A DNA stretch of 58,667 bases from Botrimarina hoheduenensis (GTDB taxonomy: Bacteria > Planctomycetota > Planctomycetia > Pirellulales > Lacipirellulaceae): positions 108,362-167,028 of the forward strand of contig NZ_SJPH01000007.1 in the NCBI RefSeq assembly GCF_007859815.1, written 5' to 3'. The notes under the pieces are model-generated. The model worked only from the letters and a program-made list of their open reading frames with translations. It was not told the DNA's origin and made no database searches. A program made the position numbers and the translations under genes. The number at the start of each line of letters is the position of its first letter. The stretch's first letter is position 1. Of this stretch, positions 36,214 to 44,224 are shown piece after piece.

Positions 36214-37869
36214 ATGATCCGACCTCCGATCGGCCGGTTCGCGCGCAGGCGGGCACCGCTGTGGCTGCTCGCTGCGGCGGTTCTCGGCGGGTTGCCGGGT
36301 GGGGACGGACTACTCGCCCCCAGCCCCTGCTGGGCGCTCTCACCCGAGAGCCCCGAGGTGCGCAAGCTGATTGATGCGGGCCTGAAGGCGCTCGAGGAGG
36401 TTGAGCACGACGCGCAGCTGGGCGCAGGTTGCCTCTCAGCGATTGCCTTTATCAAAGACGGTCAGCGCAGCCATCCGCGGATCGGGCAGGCTGTTTCGCA
36501 GTGCGCTCGTGTCGCCAGCAATAAAGACGAGTTTCAAGCTCTCGATAACTACTCCTTCGGGTTGGCGTTAATCCTGCTGTGCGAAGATCGTTCGGACGAT
36601 CACGAACGTCTGCTTCGTGTTTATCTGGATGAACTGCTCCGGCGCCAAAAACCCAACGGCGGCTGGGGATATTCCTACAGCAATGCGGGCGATACCTCGC
36701 AAACGCAGTACATGGCGCTGGGGCTGTGGGAGGCGCACGTCTCGGGGTACCCCATGCCGGCCGAAACGGTTCGCGGCTTGGTGAACTGGCTGATCAATAC
36801 CCAGGACCCCAATGGCGGGTGGGGGTATCAGGGCGTGCTCGCTGAAGGCGACCAACTCGCCGCCCAGAGCCAGATATCCTGCACCATGGCAGCCGCTGCT
36901 CTGGGCAGCCTGATGATTGCCGCGGACGTGTGCGGCAAGCTGCGCGCCACCAAGGCCGAGATCAACGGCGAATCCGACGAGTTGCCCGAGGAGCTGCCCT
37001 CCGGCGTGACTCGGGCCAAGATCGGCGAGAAAGAACGGGGACGGGCCCGCGATATCTCCGCCGCGGTCGCATGGAAGCGAGCCTTCGAGACCATCGACAA
37101 CGGCGATCGCTGGATGGACAAGAACTTTGAGTTGCCCGCTAAGAAGTACCCCATCTACTACTTGTACGCGCTTGAGCGCTACAAGAGTTTTCAGGAGTTT
37201 CGGTCGGGGGCGATCGATCCTGATCCGGAATGGTATCGATCGGGATACGAGCAACTGAAGGAGACGCAGGCCGCCAGCGGGCTTTGGAACGCCAGCTGTG
37301 GGCAGGAGGCCGACACCGCGTTGGCCGTGCTGTTTTTATTGCGTTCCACGCAGCGGAGCATCCAGGAGCGAATCGGCGAGGGGACGCTCGTCAGCGGTCG
37401 GGGGCTACCTAAGCACCTCAGCGGCGCACGCTTCTCGGGGGGGCGCGTTATCGCCGAGCTGCCGCCGACCGACGTGGAGGGCTTCCTCGAAATCCTCGAT
37501 CAAGAGGACGCCGATCGCCTCGATTCTCTTGCCGAGGACCCCGCGGCGTTGAATCTGGAAGCGATCAAACAGGAAGACCTACGCCGGCTCAAGCAGCTCT
37601 TGCGCAGCGGCGGGCCCAGCGCCCGCTATGTTGCCGCGACGGCCTTGGGCCGACTGGCTTCGCTCGACAACGTGCCCGACCTGTTGTACGCCATGACCGA
37701 CCCTGAACGCCGCGTTGTGCTCGCGGCAGACGACGCACTGCGCGAGATCAGCCGCCGCAGCCGTGGCTTCGGTCTCGAAGACGACTTTGACGACGCGGCC
37801 CGCTTTGCGACGATCGATCGCTGGAAGCGCTGGTACCTTGGGATCCGGCCGGGGGCCCCGCTCGAATAG
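36214..37869 (+). CDS. Secreted squalene-cyclase-like (alpha-toroid) protein with C-terminal HEAT-like repeats
   Basis: 551 residues. A twin-Arg-like basic start and hydrophobic segment (WLLAAAVLGGLPGGDGLLA) serve export. Two QW-type motifs mark a prenyltransferase/squalene-cyclase-type helical barrel (RRQKPNGGWGYSYS, NTQDPNGGWGYQG). No DxDD or DCTAE catalytic motif is visible, so cyclase activity is unlikely. The C-terminal 100 residues look like HEAT repeats (SARYVAATALGRLASLDNVPD, RRVVLAADDALREISRRSRG), a protein-binding scaffold. It is the first gene of an eight-gene plus-strand run with exbB and exbD genes. The stop codon lies within a 14-bp tandem repeat. Confidence 0.78.
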   Translation: MIRPPIGRFARRRAPLWLLAAAVLGGLPGGDGLLAPSPCWALSPESPEVRKLIDAGLKALEEVEHDAQLGAGCLSAIAFIKDGQRSHPRIGQAVSQCARVASNKDEFQALDNYSFGLALILLCEDRSDDHERLLRVYLDELLRRQKPNGGWGYSYSNAGDTSQTQYMALGLWEAHVSGYPMPAETVRGLVNWLINTQDPNGGWGYQGVLAEGDQLAAQSQISCTMAAAALGSLMIAADVCGKLRATKAEINGESDELPEELPSGVTRAKIGEKERGRARDISAAVAWKRAFETIDNGDRWMDKNFELPAKKYPIYYLYALERYKSFQEFRSGAIDPDPEWYRSGYEQLKETQAASGLWNASCGQEADTALAVLFLLRSTQRSIQERIGEGTLVSGRGLPKHLSGARFSGGRVIAELPPTDVEGFLEILDQEDADRLDSLAEDPAALNLEAIKQEDLRRLKQLLRSGGPSARYVAATALGRLASLDNVPDLLYAMTDPERRVVLAADDALREISRRSRGFGLEDDFDDAARFATIDRWKRWYLGIRPGAPLE

Positions 37870-37896
37870 CCCCGCTCGAACAGCCCCGCTCGAACA
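37855..37896. repeat. 14-bp tandem repeat spanning a stop codon
   Basis: Three copies of gccccgctcgaa(t/c)a run from the last codons of the alpha-toroid gene, across its TAG stop (37867-37869), into the intergenic space. Confidence 0.9.
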
Positions 37897-37967
37897 AAAA
37901 TTAGTTCGCTGGTCTTGCTTACCCCCCTCCGCTTAAGCCTTCCCCTTACGCCCCTCGAAGCCTTTCT

Positions 37968-38852
37968 TTGCCACCCGCCCGCGTAACATCGACGAGCCGC
38001 TCCGCCGCCAGGCAGGGTGAGTCACACTACGCGCTGCAAGTCAACGCGTTCGACCGGGCGTCGAGCATCTTGACGGCGTTATTGGCGATCACGGCGCTGG
38101 TCGTCGCGGGGCTCGTCGTGGTGTTCTTTACGTCGCGGGTGGTGACAGTTACCGCGGCGATCCCGGTCGAGGCGGTTTCGCCCCTGCCGCGGGCGGACGA
38201 TCCGGTCCGTGGTGCCGGCAACGAAGGAACCCCCGGCCTGGACAACGCGCCCGAACAGATCGAACCCGAGCTATCGGACAAGCTGAATCTGATGGAGGGA
38301 CTCATCTCGTCGCAGACCGCGCTGTTCGACGACGAGGCGACCAACCCCTCGCAGCCGACCCGCGGCGACGGGCTGGGCGACTCCCGTTCAACAAACACCG
38401 ATGGTACGGGGCGTTACGGCGAAGAGCCCCAGCGGCAGCTGCGTTTCGAGCCCGACACGCTCCTCGAGTACGCCCGTTGGATGGACGGAGCGGGTATCGA
38501 GTTGGGGGTGCTGGGGACGGACGATCAGGTTTATTACGCCACGAACCTCGCGCAGGACCGGCCCACGATCCGAACGGGAGACCCCGCCACCGAGGGGCGA
38601 CTATACTTCAACACCCGCGACACGCCGCTTGAACCGCTCGATCTGCGGTTGGCTCGCAAGGCAGGCATCTCGGATAAGGGGACGATCATCCTGCTGTTCT
38701 GCGGTCCCGAAACCGCCCAGCGGTTGCTGGCCCTGGAGAAGGAAAAAGCGGGCGATCGTCCGCTGAATCAAGTGAGCGTAACGGTGTTCCGCGTTGAGCG
38801 GGCTGCCGGAGGGTTCAATCTGCGAGTCGAGGAACAACGCTACAAGTCCTGA
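37968..38852 (+). CDS. Membrane-anchored protein of unknown function in exb cluster
   Basis: 294 residues with one N-terminal span (about 34-56, ILTALLAITALVVAGLVVVFF), then an acidic/Pro-rich linker with many Asp and Glu, and a globular C-terminal domain (about 145-294: LRFEPDTLLEYARWMDGAGIELGVLG ... GTIILLFCGPETAQRLLALE). No known motif was recognised. The start is TTG 37968; no better start lies near. Its place between the alpha-toroid gene and exbB, in one direction with 92-98 bases between genes, suggests a part of the same envelope machine. Confidence 0.65.
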   Translation: MPPARVTSTSRSAARQGESHYALQVNAFDRASSILTALLAITALVVAGLVVVFFTSRVVTVTAAIPVEAVSPLPRADDPVRGAGNEGTPGLDNAPEQIEPELSDKLNLMEGLISSQTALFDDEATNPSQPTRGDGLGDSRSTNTDGTGRYGEEPQRQLRFEPDTLLEYARWMDGAGIELGVLGTDDQVYYATNLAQDRPTIRTGDPATEGRLYFNTRDTPLEPLDLRLARKAGISDKGTIILLFCGPETAQRLLALEKEKAGDRPLNQVSVTVFRVERAAGGFNLRVEEQRYKS

Positions 38853-38944
38853 CGCCCCCCCGAAAAGTGCGGCTGGGCACGCGTCGCCCGCCTCCGTCAC
38901 CATGCCACTGGCTTTTCGCCAACCTCTAACTCGTTCTGGCGACC

Positions 38945-39571
38945 ATGCAGTTCGAACAGTTGTTTCTGATCATCGGCTACCTCATTTACGGGTTGCTGGC
39001 AGCCGTGGCGATGTGGGGTGCCTTTTGCGCGATCCTGGTCTGGCGCCGGGTCTCGGCGACGCGGTTTCGCAACGAAGAAGAGCAAGACGCTTTTCTTGAC
39101 GAGCTCGATGAGCAGCTCGCGCAGGGCAAGATCGATAAAGCGATCGAGGTCTGCGTCGATGACCGCCGCGCGATGCCGCAACTCGCCCTGTACGCGATCG
39201 AGAACCGGGAGCAGGGGGCCGAGCGGATCGAACGCCAGCTCGCTGAGCGGTTTCAGCTCGACGTCTTGGCTGACATCGAGCATCGGCTCAGTTGGGTATC
39301 GACCGTCATCAAGAGCGCCCCGATGGTGGGTCTGCTCGGAACGGTGATCGGCATGATGGGGGCCTTCGCCAATCTCAGCTCGGGGACCAAGGTCGATACC
39401 GGCAAAATGGCCGAAGACATCATGTTCGCCCTGATCACGACCGCGCTGGGGCTTTCGATCGCGGTACCCCTGCTGCTGACCAAGGAAGGGATCAACTCAC
39501 GCATCCGCAAGATGGAAGACCTTGTGGCGGCCGGGCTCTCGCGTTTGTTGGAGTCCCTGCGGTTGCGTTGA
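38945..39571 (+). CDS. exbB: ExbB/TolQ/MotA-family proton channel protein
   Basis: 208 residues, three spans: about 7-31 (LFLIIGYLIYGLLAAVAMWGA), about 118-140 and 160-182. The family motif SAPMVGLLGTVIGMMGAFANLS and DIMFALITTALGLSIAVPLLL are both clear. It forms the pentameric inner-membrane channel that uses the proton gradient. In the usual Ton system ExbB works with one ExbD and TonB; here two ExbD genes follow and no TonB is seen. ATG 38945. Confidence 0.9.
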   Translation: MQFEQLFLIIGYLIYGLLAAVAMWGAFCAILVWRRVSATRFRNEEEQDAFLDELDEQLAQGKIDKAIEVCVDDRRAMPQLALYAIENREQGAERIERQLAERFQLDVLADIEHRLSWVSTVIKSAPMVGLLGTVIGMMGAFANLSSGTKVDTGKMAEDIMFALITTALGLSIAVPLLLTKEGINSRIRKMEDLVAAGLSRLLESLRLR

Positions 39572-39633
39572 CCTGCTGGGGAATGCCAACCCTTTGAATC
39601 GTTTATTGCGTTGAAACTCTTACGGACCCTTTC

Positions 39634-40110
39634 TTGCGAAGCTCGCTCGCCGCCTCACCGACCGCCGCCGCCGCCCGCCGCAAACGCGGCGGTGACGAAG
39701 AAGATATCGACATCACGCCGATGATCGACGTGACGTTCTTGCTGCTGATCTTTTTCCTGGTGAGTTCCGTGCCCGATCAGCAGACCGCTATCGAGTTGCC
39801 CGATGCGTTGCACGGCAAAGCGGTGAGCCAGCTCGAATCAATCGTGTTCACAATCGGTGAAGCGGGTGTCGGTTCGGCACCGGTTTATGCGGCGGACGGC
39901 CGTGTGCCCGAGGCCCAGCTTTCTGAGGACCCCGAAGAACGAGCCGGTCAGGTCCGCGACGCCATCGGCAAAGGCCTGCGTGAGAACAAAACGAGTGTTG
40001 TCATCAAGGCCGACCGCGGCGTGCCGTACCGTGAGGTCGCCAAGCTGATCTCCGATGCCTCGCAGACCGAAGGGGTGCGACTGCACCTGGCGGTGCTCGA
40101 CAACGAGTAG
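39634..40110 (+). CDS. exbD: ExbD/TolR-family protein 1
   Basis: 158 residues. The N-terminal cytoplasmic part is basic; DIDITPMIDVTFLLLIFFLVSS contains the channel Asp of the family at the start of the only span. The periplasmic domain has a beta-alpha pattern (KTSVVIKADRGVPYREVAKLISDAS, then VRLHLAVLDNE), as in ExbD. The start is TTG 39634, the only candidate upstream of the motif that gives a normal length. A 15-bp tandem duplication crosses its stop codon. It probably pairs with the second ExbD in the two-helix core of the channel. Confidence 0.88.
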   Translation: MRSSLAASPTAAAARRKRGGDEEDIDITPMIDVTFLLLIFFLVSSVPDQQTAIELPDALHGKAVSQLESIVFTIGEAGVGSAPVYAADGRVPEAQLSEDPEERAGQVRDAIGKGLRENKTSVVIKADRGVPYREVAKLISDASQTEGVRLHLAVLDNE

Positions 40111-40130
40111 CGATTCAACGAGTAGCGATT
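40101..40130. repeat. 15-bp tandem duplication across the exbD-1 stop codon
   Basis: Two perfect copies of caacgagtagcgatt; the first contains the TAG stop of the ExbD gene. Confidence 0.9.
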
Positions 40131-40168
40131 CAATCATTCACACGGTCCCACCACCTTCCCCTCAGCGC

Positions 40169-40216
40169 CACCGTCCCTCAGCAACACCGTCCCTCAGCAA
40201 CACCGTCCCTCAATAA
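40169..40216. repeat. 16-bp tandem repeat upstream of the second exbD
   Basis: Two perfect copies of caccgtccctcagcaa and a third with two changes end 14 bases before the start codon of the second exbD gene, so they occupy the place of its ribosome-binding region. Confidence 0.9.
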
Positions 40217-40230
40217 CATCTTTTCCCTGC

Positions 40231-40758
40231 ATGCAAAGCGGCAGCCCCAACAACGAAGCGATCGAGACGCCCGATGTGGTCGCGGCTGCGCTACCGATTT
40301 TGCGGGTGCGGGCCCGCGGAGGCGAAGACGACGAGCTGGACATGACGCCGATGGTCGACGTGACGTTCTTGCTGCTGATCTTCTTTATGATTACCGCCGC
40401 GTTCGCTTTGCAGAAGGCGATCGAGGTGCCGCCCGCCAGTCAGGACCAATCGGCATCGGTGCAGACCGTTGAAGAGTTGGAAGCCGATTCGATCGTGGTG
40501 CGTGTCGATAGCGACAACATTTACTGGGTCGGCTGTCCCGCATGGACCGAAGAGAAGCGTTCGCCCAGCAAGCAGTCGATGCGGACCCGGGTGCGCGAGG
40601 CGCGCGCAGCGCCCGGCGCAGTCGAGGCGTTCAATCGCTTGTTGGTTCAGGCCAGCGGAGATGCCACGCACGAGTTTGTCGTTGCTGCGCTCGACGCGGG
40701 CTCTTCGAGCGGGGTCGAACAGATCCGCGTGATGCTGTTCGAGGACGCCGACGAGTAG
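40231..40758 (+). CDS. ExbD/TolR-family protein 2
   Basis: 175 residues. DDELDMTPMVDVTFLLLIFFMITAA gives the channel Asp and the single span. The periplasmic part differs from the first ExbD: it has an insert around VGCPAWTEEKRSPSKQSM and a C-terminal HEFVVAALDAGSSSGVEQIRVML. The two proteins share only the span region closely, so they are unlikely to be a recent duplication and may form a heterodimer. ATG 40231; no clear ribosome site because short repeats fill the upstream area. Confidence 0.87.
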   Translation: MQSGSPNNEAIETPDVVAAALPILRVRARGGEDDELDMTPMVDVTFLLLIFFMITAAFALQKAIEVPPASQDQSASVQTVEELEADSIVVRVDSDNIYWVGCPAWTEEKRSPSKQSMRTRVREARAAPGAVEAFNRLLVQASGDATHEFVVAALDAGSSSGVEQIRVMLFEDADE

Positions 40759-40855
40759 CTGCTGACCGAATTGTTGCCGACATCATACGGCCATCCCCCC
40801 GTTTGTGATAAACGCCGCTTAACCCTTTCTACTGATCCCCCGCAACACCGCCGCC

Positions 40856-43800
40856 GTGCTCACCGCCGAAGAATTTATCGAAGCCGTTGCCCTCCGGCAG
40901 CTCGTTCCCGAGTCGCTGTTGAGTCGGCTGCGCCAAAAAGTCAGGGGCAGCAGCGGCGTGCTCTCGGGTGCCGCGGCTGCCCGTTTCCTGGTGGAAGCGG
41001 GGGCGCTAACCCAAGAGCAAGCCGACGAGGTGCTGAACAGCCCGTTCGGCGAAGCGCTGCTCGCTCCCGACGACGAGGAGCTCTTTAGTGTCGTCGCGGA
41101 TGAGGACGATCTGCCCGCGGCTCTGTCGGATGAAGTCGCCCCCGAAGTCGAGTATCTCGACTCGGAAGGGCTCGACGCCGACGCATCGGCCGCGTCCGAA
41201 GACGCGCCCGCGGCCCGCTCGACCCGTCGCCGTCACTTGAAGAAGGCCAAGGCCAACGAGTTCGATTCACCGCTGTTCCTGCTCGGTGGTGGCGGTTTGG
41301 CGTTGCTCTTGCTCGTTGGCGGTGCGCTGGTGTTTCTCATCGGAAAAGAGTCGGGAGACGAGGTTTTTCGCACCGCTCAGGAATCGTACGAGACCGCTTC
41401 CTATCAGCAGGCGATCGCCCGCTTCGAGAAATTTGTCGCGGATTACCCGACCCATGCCGAGCACAGCGCCGCGCGCGTGCGTCTATCGGTCGCCAGAATC
41501 CGCCAGGCGCTCGACACGGCCCGCGATCCCGCGTTGGCGCTCGAGATTGCGGCGACCGAAACTCCTCTCATCGAAGACGAAGAAGCGTTCTCCGAAGCCC
41601 GCGGTGAGCTGGCGGCTTTGCTGCCGCAGATCGCGCAGCTCTTGGCCGAGAAGGCCGACGCCGCTTCGCGCAGCGGCGACAGCGCGAGCGCGGCAACCGC
41701 GGCGAAGGGGGCCGAGCAGGCGCTCGCGATGATTGCCAACACGAAGTACGTCCCCAAATCACTTCGCGAAGAGAGCGAGCTCTCCGCGATTCGTGCGCTG
41801 CTGACCCGGGTGGAGCTTCGGGCGGAAGCCCTTGAGGCGCTCAGCAAGGTGATCGAAAGGATCGAGAGCGCCAGTGGCGGCGGTGAAATCCGCGATGCTT
41901 TTGCGGCGCACGCCGAGTTTGTGCGGGCGTATCCGCAGCTTGCCAGCGAACCCAAGCTGATAGCAGCGCTGGGGGTTGTGGCCGAGGCCGAGCGTGTCGC
42001 TGCCAAGTTCACCGCCGAACCGATTCCGGCTGAGACCGGTGCCGCGGCTTCTTCGGTGAGCCGCACGATTGCGGTGGTCGATCGCACGCTTGCGGGGGAA
42101 ATCGACGCCCCGGGTCTAATGGTATCGGTGCATAACGGTTTCGCTTACGCCGTCGAGGCGGGTACCGGTTCGCTCCGTTGGCGTAGGCCGATCGGGGTGG
42201 AAGTCACACCATCACAGCCGATCGCGAGCGGTGACGCTTGGCTGCTTGTCGATGATCGTCGCCGCGAGTTGGTGGCGGTGGACGCCCAAACCGGCGAGGA
42301 TCGTTGGCGAGCTCCCCTTCCTGGCCCCGGCTCGACGCCTCTGATCGCCGGCAAGCGGGTGTTGATGACGACCGAGGCGGGATCGCTGTTGGCTTTTGAG
42401 GCGGCCAGCGGCCAGCGCGAGGGTGCCGTAGTCTTCGCGCAGCCCCTGCGGACCCCGCCGAGCCGCGACCCGGTCACCGGCCGACTCTACGTTTTGGGAG
42501 AGAGCGCGTCGCTCTACACGCTCGATGCCGATTCGCTGGATTGCCTAGCCGTAACCGTCACGGGGCACGCCGCCGCGAGCATCGCCGTTCCGCCCGCCGT
42601 TATCGAGCGCACCTTGTCGCTTATCGAGAACATCGGCTATCAGACCGCCGAGTTGCGGGTCTATCGTCTGGGAGACGGGGGCCTGCCCGGCGAGTTGCTC
42701 GCGCAAGAACGTCTGGAAGGGGCGGTGACGGCTCCGCCGGTGGTGGCGGGCAGACGCCTGGTGGTCGCGACCGACCGGGGGGAAGTCTCGATCTTCGAGA
42801 TCACTTCCAACGCTGATAATGTCCAAGTGAATCGCGTGGCCAAGCGGTCGCCAGGACGCGACGCGACGGCGACCCAATCGATCGCTTACGCTGAGGGCGC
42901 GCTGTGGATCGCGGAAGAGCGACTGCAGAAAAGCCTGGCCTCGCTCGCTGAGAATCGGCTTGTCGTGGAGCGACTGCCCGAGGACTTTTCGGGCGATCGC
43001 TTTGTCGGACCACTCGTTGTAAACGGTAAGGCACTGCTGCATGCGCGCCGGTTGAAGGATCGCGATGCGGTCGCCTTGGCGGCGACCGACATGACGACGG
43101 GCAAGCCTGTCTGGCAGACCGAGGTTGCGGCCCCACCGCTCATGACTCCGCAGACACTGGCTCGTCCGGCGGGAGTGATGACCGTTAGCAAGTCGGGAGC
43201 GGTGTACCTGATCGACCGCGACGCGATCAGCGCCGGCGTGATCGACCGAGCGACCGCTACAGCTCCTGCACGGCGTGGCCTGTCCGAGAGATACACGCAG
43301 TTAACGTCGCTGGGAGGCGGGCGATTGGTGATAAGTAACCCGCAGCAAGACCTTTATCTGGCGGTCGCCCTCAGCCCCCGGCCGCAAGCAGCAACCATCC
43401 GTTTGCCCGAGACACTGGCAACCGCTCCTACGGCGTTGGGGCAGGGGTGGCTTGCCCCTTTAGAAATCGGACAGGTTTTGTACCTCGACCAGGCGGGCCG
43501 GAACCTGGCGACCCCTTTCCAACCGACGCTGCGTCCTGGTCAGCCGATTGCTTGGGTTGCGCCCGCGGCGGGGACGGTCGATGGCACCGCTGTGGCGGTG
43601 ATTGCTGACGGGGTTGAGATGGTGTACGGCTTGCGAGTTTCGGCAGACGGTGCGGCGCTCGAACTAGCCGGCTCACATCGCCTGGAAGGCGCTCAACCGA
43701 CCGGACCGATCACGCTTGTTGGTCGACGCGTGCTTGTCGGGCTCAGTGCCGGCCGCATGGCGCTTTACGAGGAGCCCGCCCTTGGTGAACCACATTTTAT

Positions 43801-44173
43801 CGAGATCGGGGCACCAACCGTATGGGGCCCCTTCGCCGTGGGCGAGAACGACTCAACGCTGGCGCTGCTCGCGACAGCCCCGCAGCAGGACAGGGCGAGC
43901 GAGCTCGTGCTGCTCGATACCGCGGGCGAGGGCAGGGTCGTCTGGCGGCAAACACTGTCCGACGGGATGCCACTCGGAGAGCCGCTGACGGAGGGCCCCG
44001 GCGTATTAGTGGCAACCGATCGGGGCGTGCTCCGAAGATACTCGCTCAACGAGGGAGAGACCCTCGCGCGGGTCGATCTGGGCCAAACCCTCGGCTCGGG
44101 TCCCAGCCGGTCGGGAAGCCGGCTGCTCATCTGCGCTGCCGACGGCGCGCTGCTAGTCGTGTCGAGTCCCTAA
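40856..44173 (+). CDS. Membrane-anchored PQQ-type beta-propeller protein with TPR-like region
   Basis: 1,105 residues. An N-terminal cytoplasmic helical module (about 4-62) is followed by an acidic linker, a basic stop (RRRHLKK), one span (about 139-163), a TPR-like segment (SYETASYQQAIARFEKFVADYP) and a long helical part. From about residue 400 on come PQQ-enzyme-like propeller repeats (GFAYAVEAGTGSLRWRRPIG, LVAVDAQTGEDRWRAPLPG). The positive residues before the span suggest N-in topology with the propeller in the periplasm. BamB-like scaffold propellers are the closest known idea; no PQQ-binding residues can be shown. The start is GTG 40856. The N-terminal module resembles that of the kinase at 48093. 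Confidence 0.75.
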   Translation: MLTAEEFIEAVALRQLVPESLLSRLRQKVRGSSGVLSGAAAARFLVEAGALTQEQADEVLNSPFGEALLAPDDEELFSVVADEDDLPAALSDEVAPEVEYLDSEGLDADASAASEDAPAARSTRRRHLKKAKANEFDSPLFLLGGGGLALLLLVGGALVFLIGKESGDEVFRTAQESYETASYQQAIARFEKFVADYPTHAEHSAARVRLSVARIRQALDTARDPALALEIAATETPLIEDEEAFSEARGELAALLPQIAQLLAEKADAASRSGDSASAATAAKGAEQALAMIANTKYVPKSLREESELSAIRALLTRVELRAEALEALSKVIERIESASGGGEIRDAFAAHAEFVRAYPQLASEPKLIAALGVVAEAERVAAKFTAEPIPAETGAAASSVSRTIAVVDRTLAGEIDAPGLMVSVHNGFAYAVEAGTGSLRWRRPIGVEVTPSQPIASGDAWLLVDDRRRELVAVDAQTGEDRWRAPLPGPGSTPLIAGKRVLMTTEAGSLLAFEAASGQREGAVVFAQPLRTPPSRDPVTGRLYVLGESASLYTLDADSLDCLAVTVTGHAAASIAVPPAVIERTLSLIENIGYQTAELRVYRLGDGGLPGELLAQERLEGAVTAPPVVAGRRLVVATDRGEVSIFEITSNADNVQVNRVAKRSPGRDATATQSIAYAEGALWIAEERLQKSLASLAENRLVVERLPEDFSGDRFVGPLVVNGKALLHARRLKDRDAVALAATDMTTGKPVWQTEVAAPPLMTPQTLARPAGVMTVSKSGAVYLIDRDAISAGVIDRATATAPARRGLSERYTQLTSLGGGRLVISNPQQDLYLAVALSPRPQAATIRLPETLATAPTALGQGWLAPLEIGQVLYLDQAGRNLATPFQPTLRPGQPIAWVAPAAGTVDGTAVAVIADGVEMVYGLRVSADGAALELAGSHRLEGAQPTGPITLVGRRVLVGLSAGRMALYEEPALGEPHFIEIGAPTVWGPFAVGENDSTLALLATAPQQDRASELVLLDTAGEGRVVWRQTLSDGMPLGEPLTEGPGVLVATDRGVLRRYSLNEGETLARVDLGQTLGSGPSRSGSRLLICAADGALLVVSSP

Positions 44174-44224
44174 ATCGCTGAATCGTTGTTGCCCGCCCCT
44201 TTTTTACCTGTCTCTCCGTACCCC

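Noticed and set aside
36214..37869. Squalene-hopene cyclase or other terpene cyclase
   Set aside because: The alpha-toroid QW motifs are present, but no DxDD or DCTAE catalytic motif was seen, and a HEAT-like C-terminus and export signal argue for a scaffold.
38945..40758. Classical Ton or Tol-Pal system
   Set aside because: No TonB, TolA, TolB, Pal or TonB-dependent receptor gene lies nearby, and two unlike ExbD genes are present.
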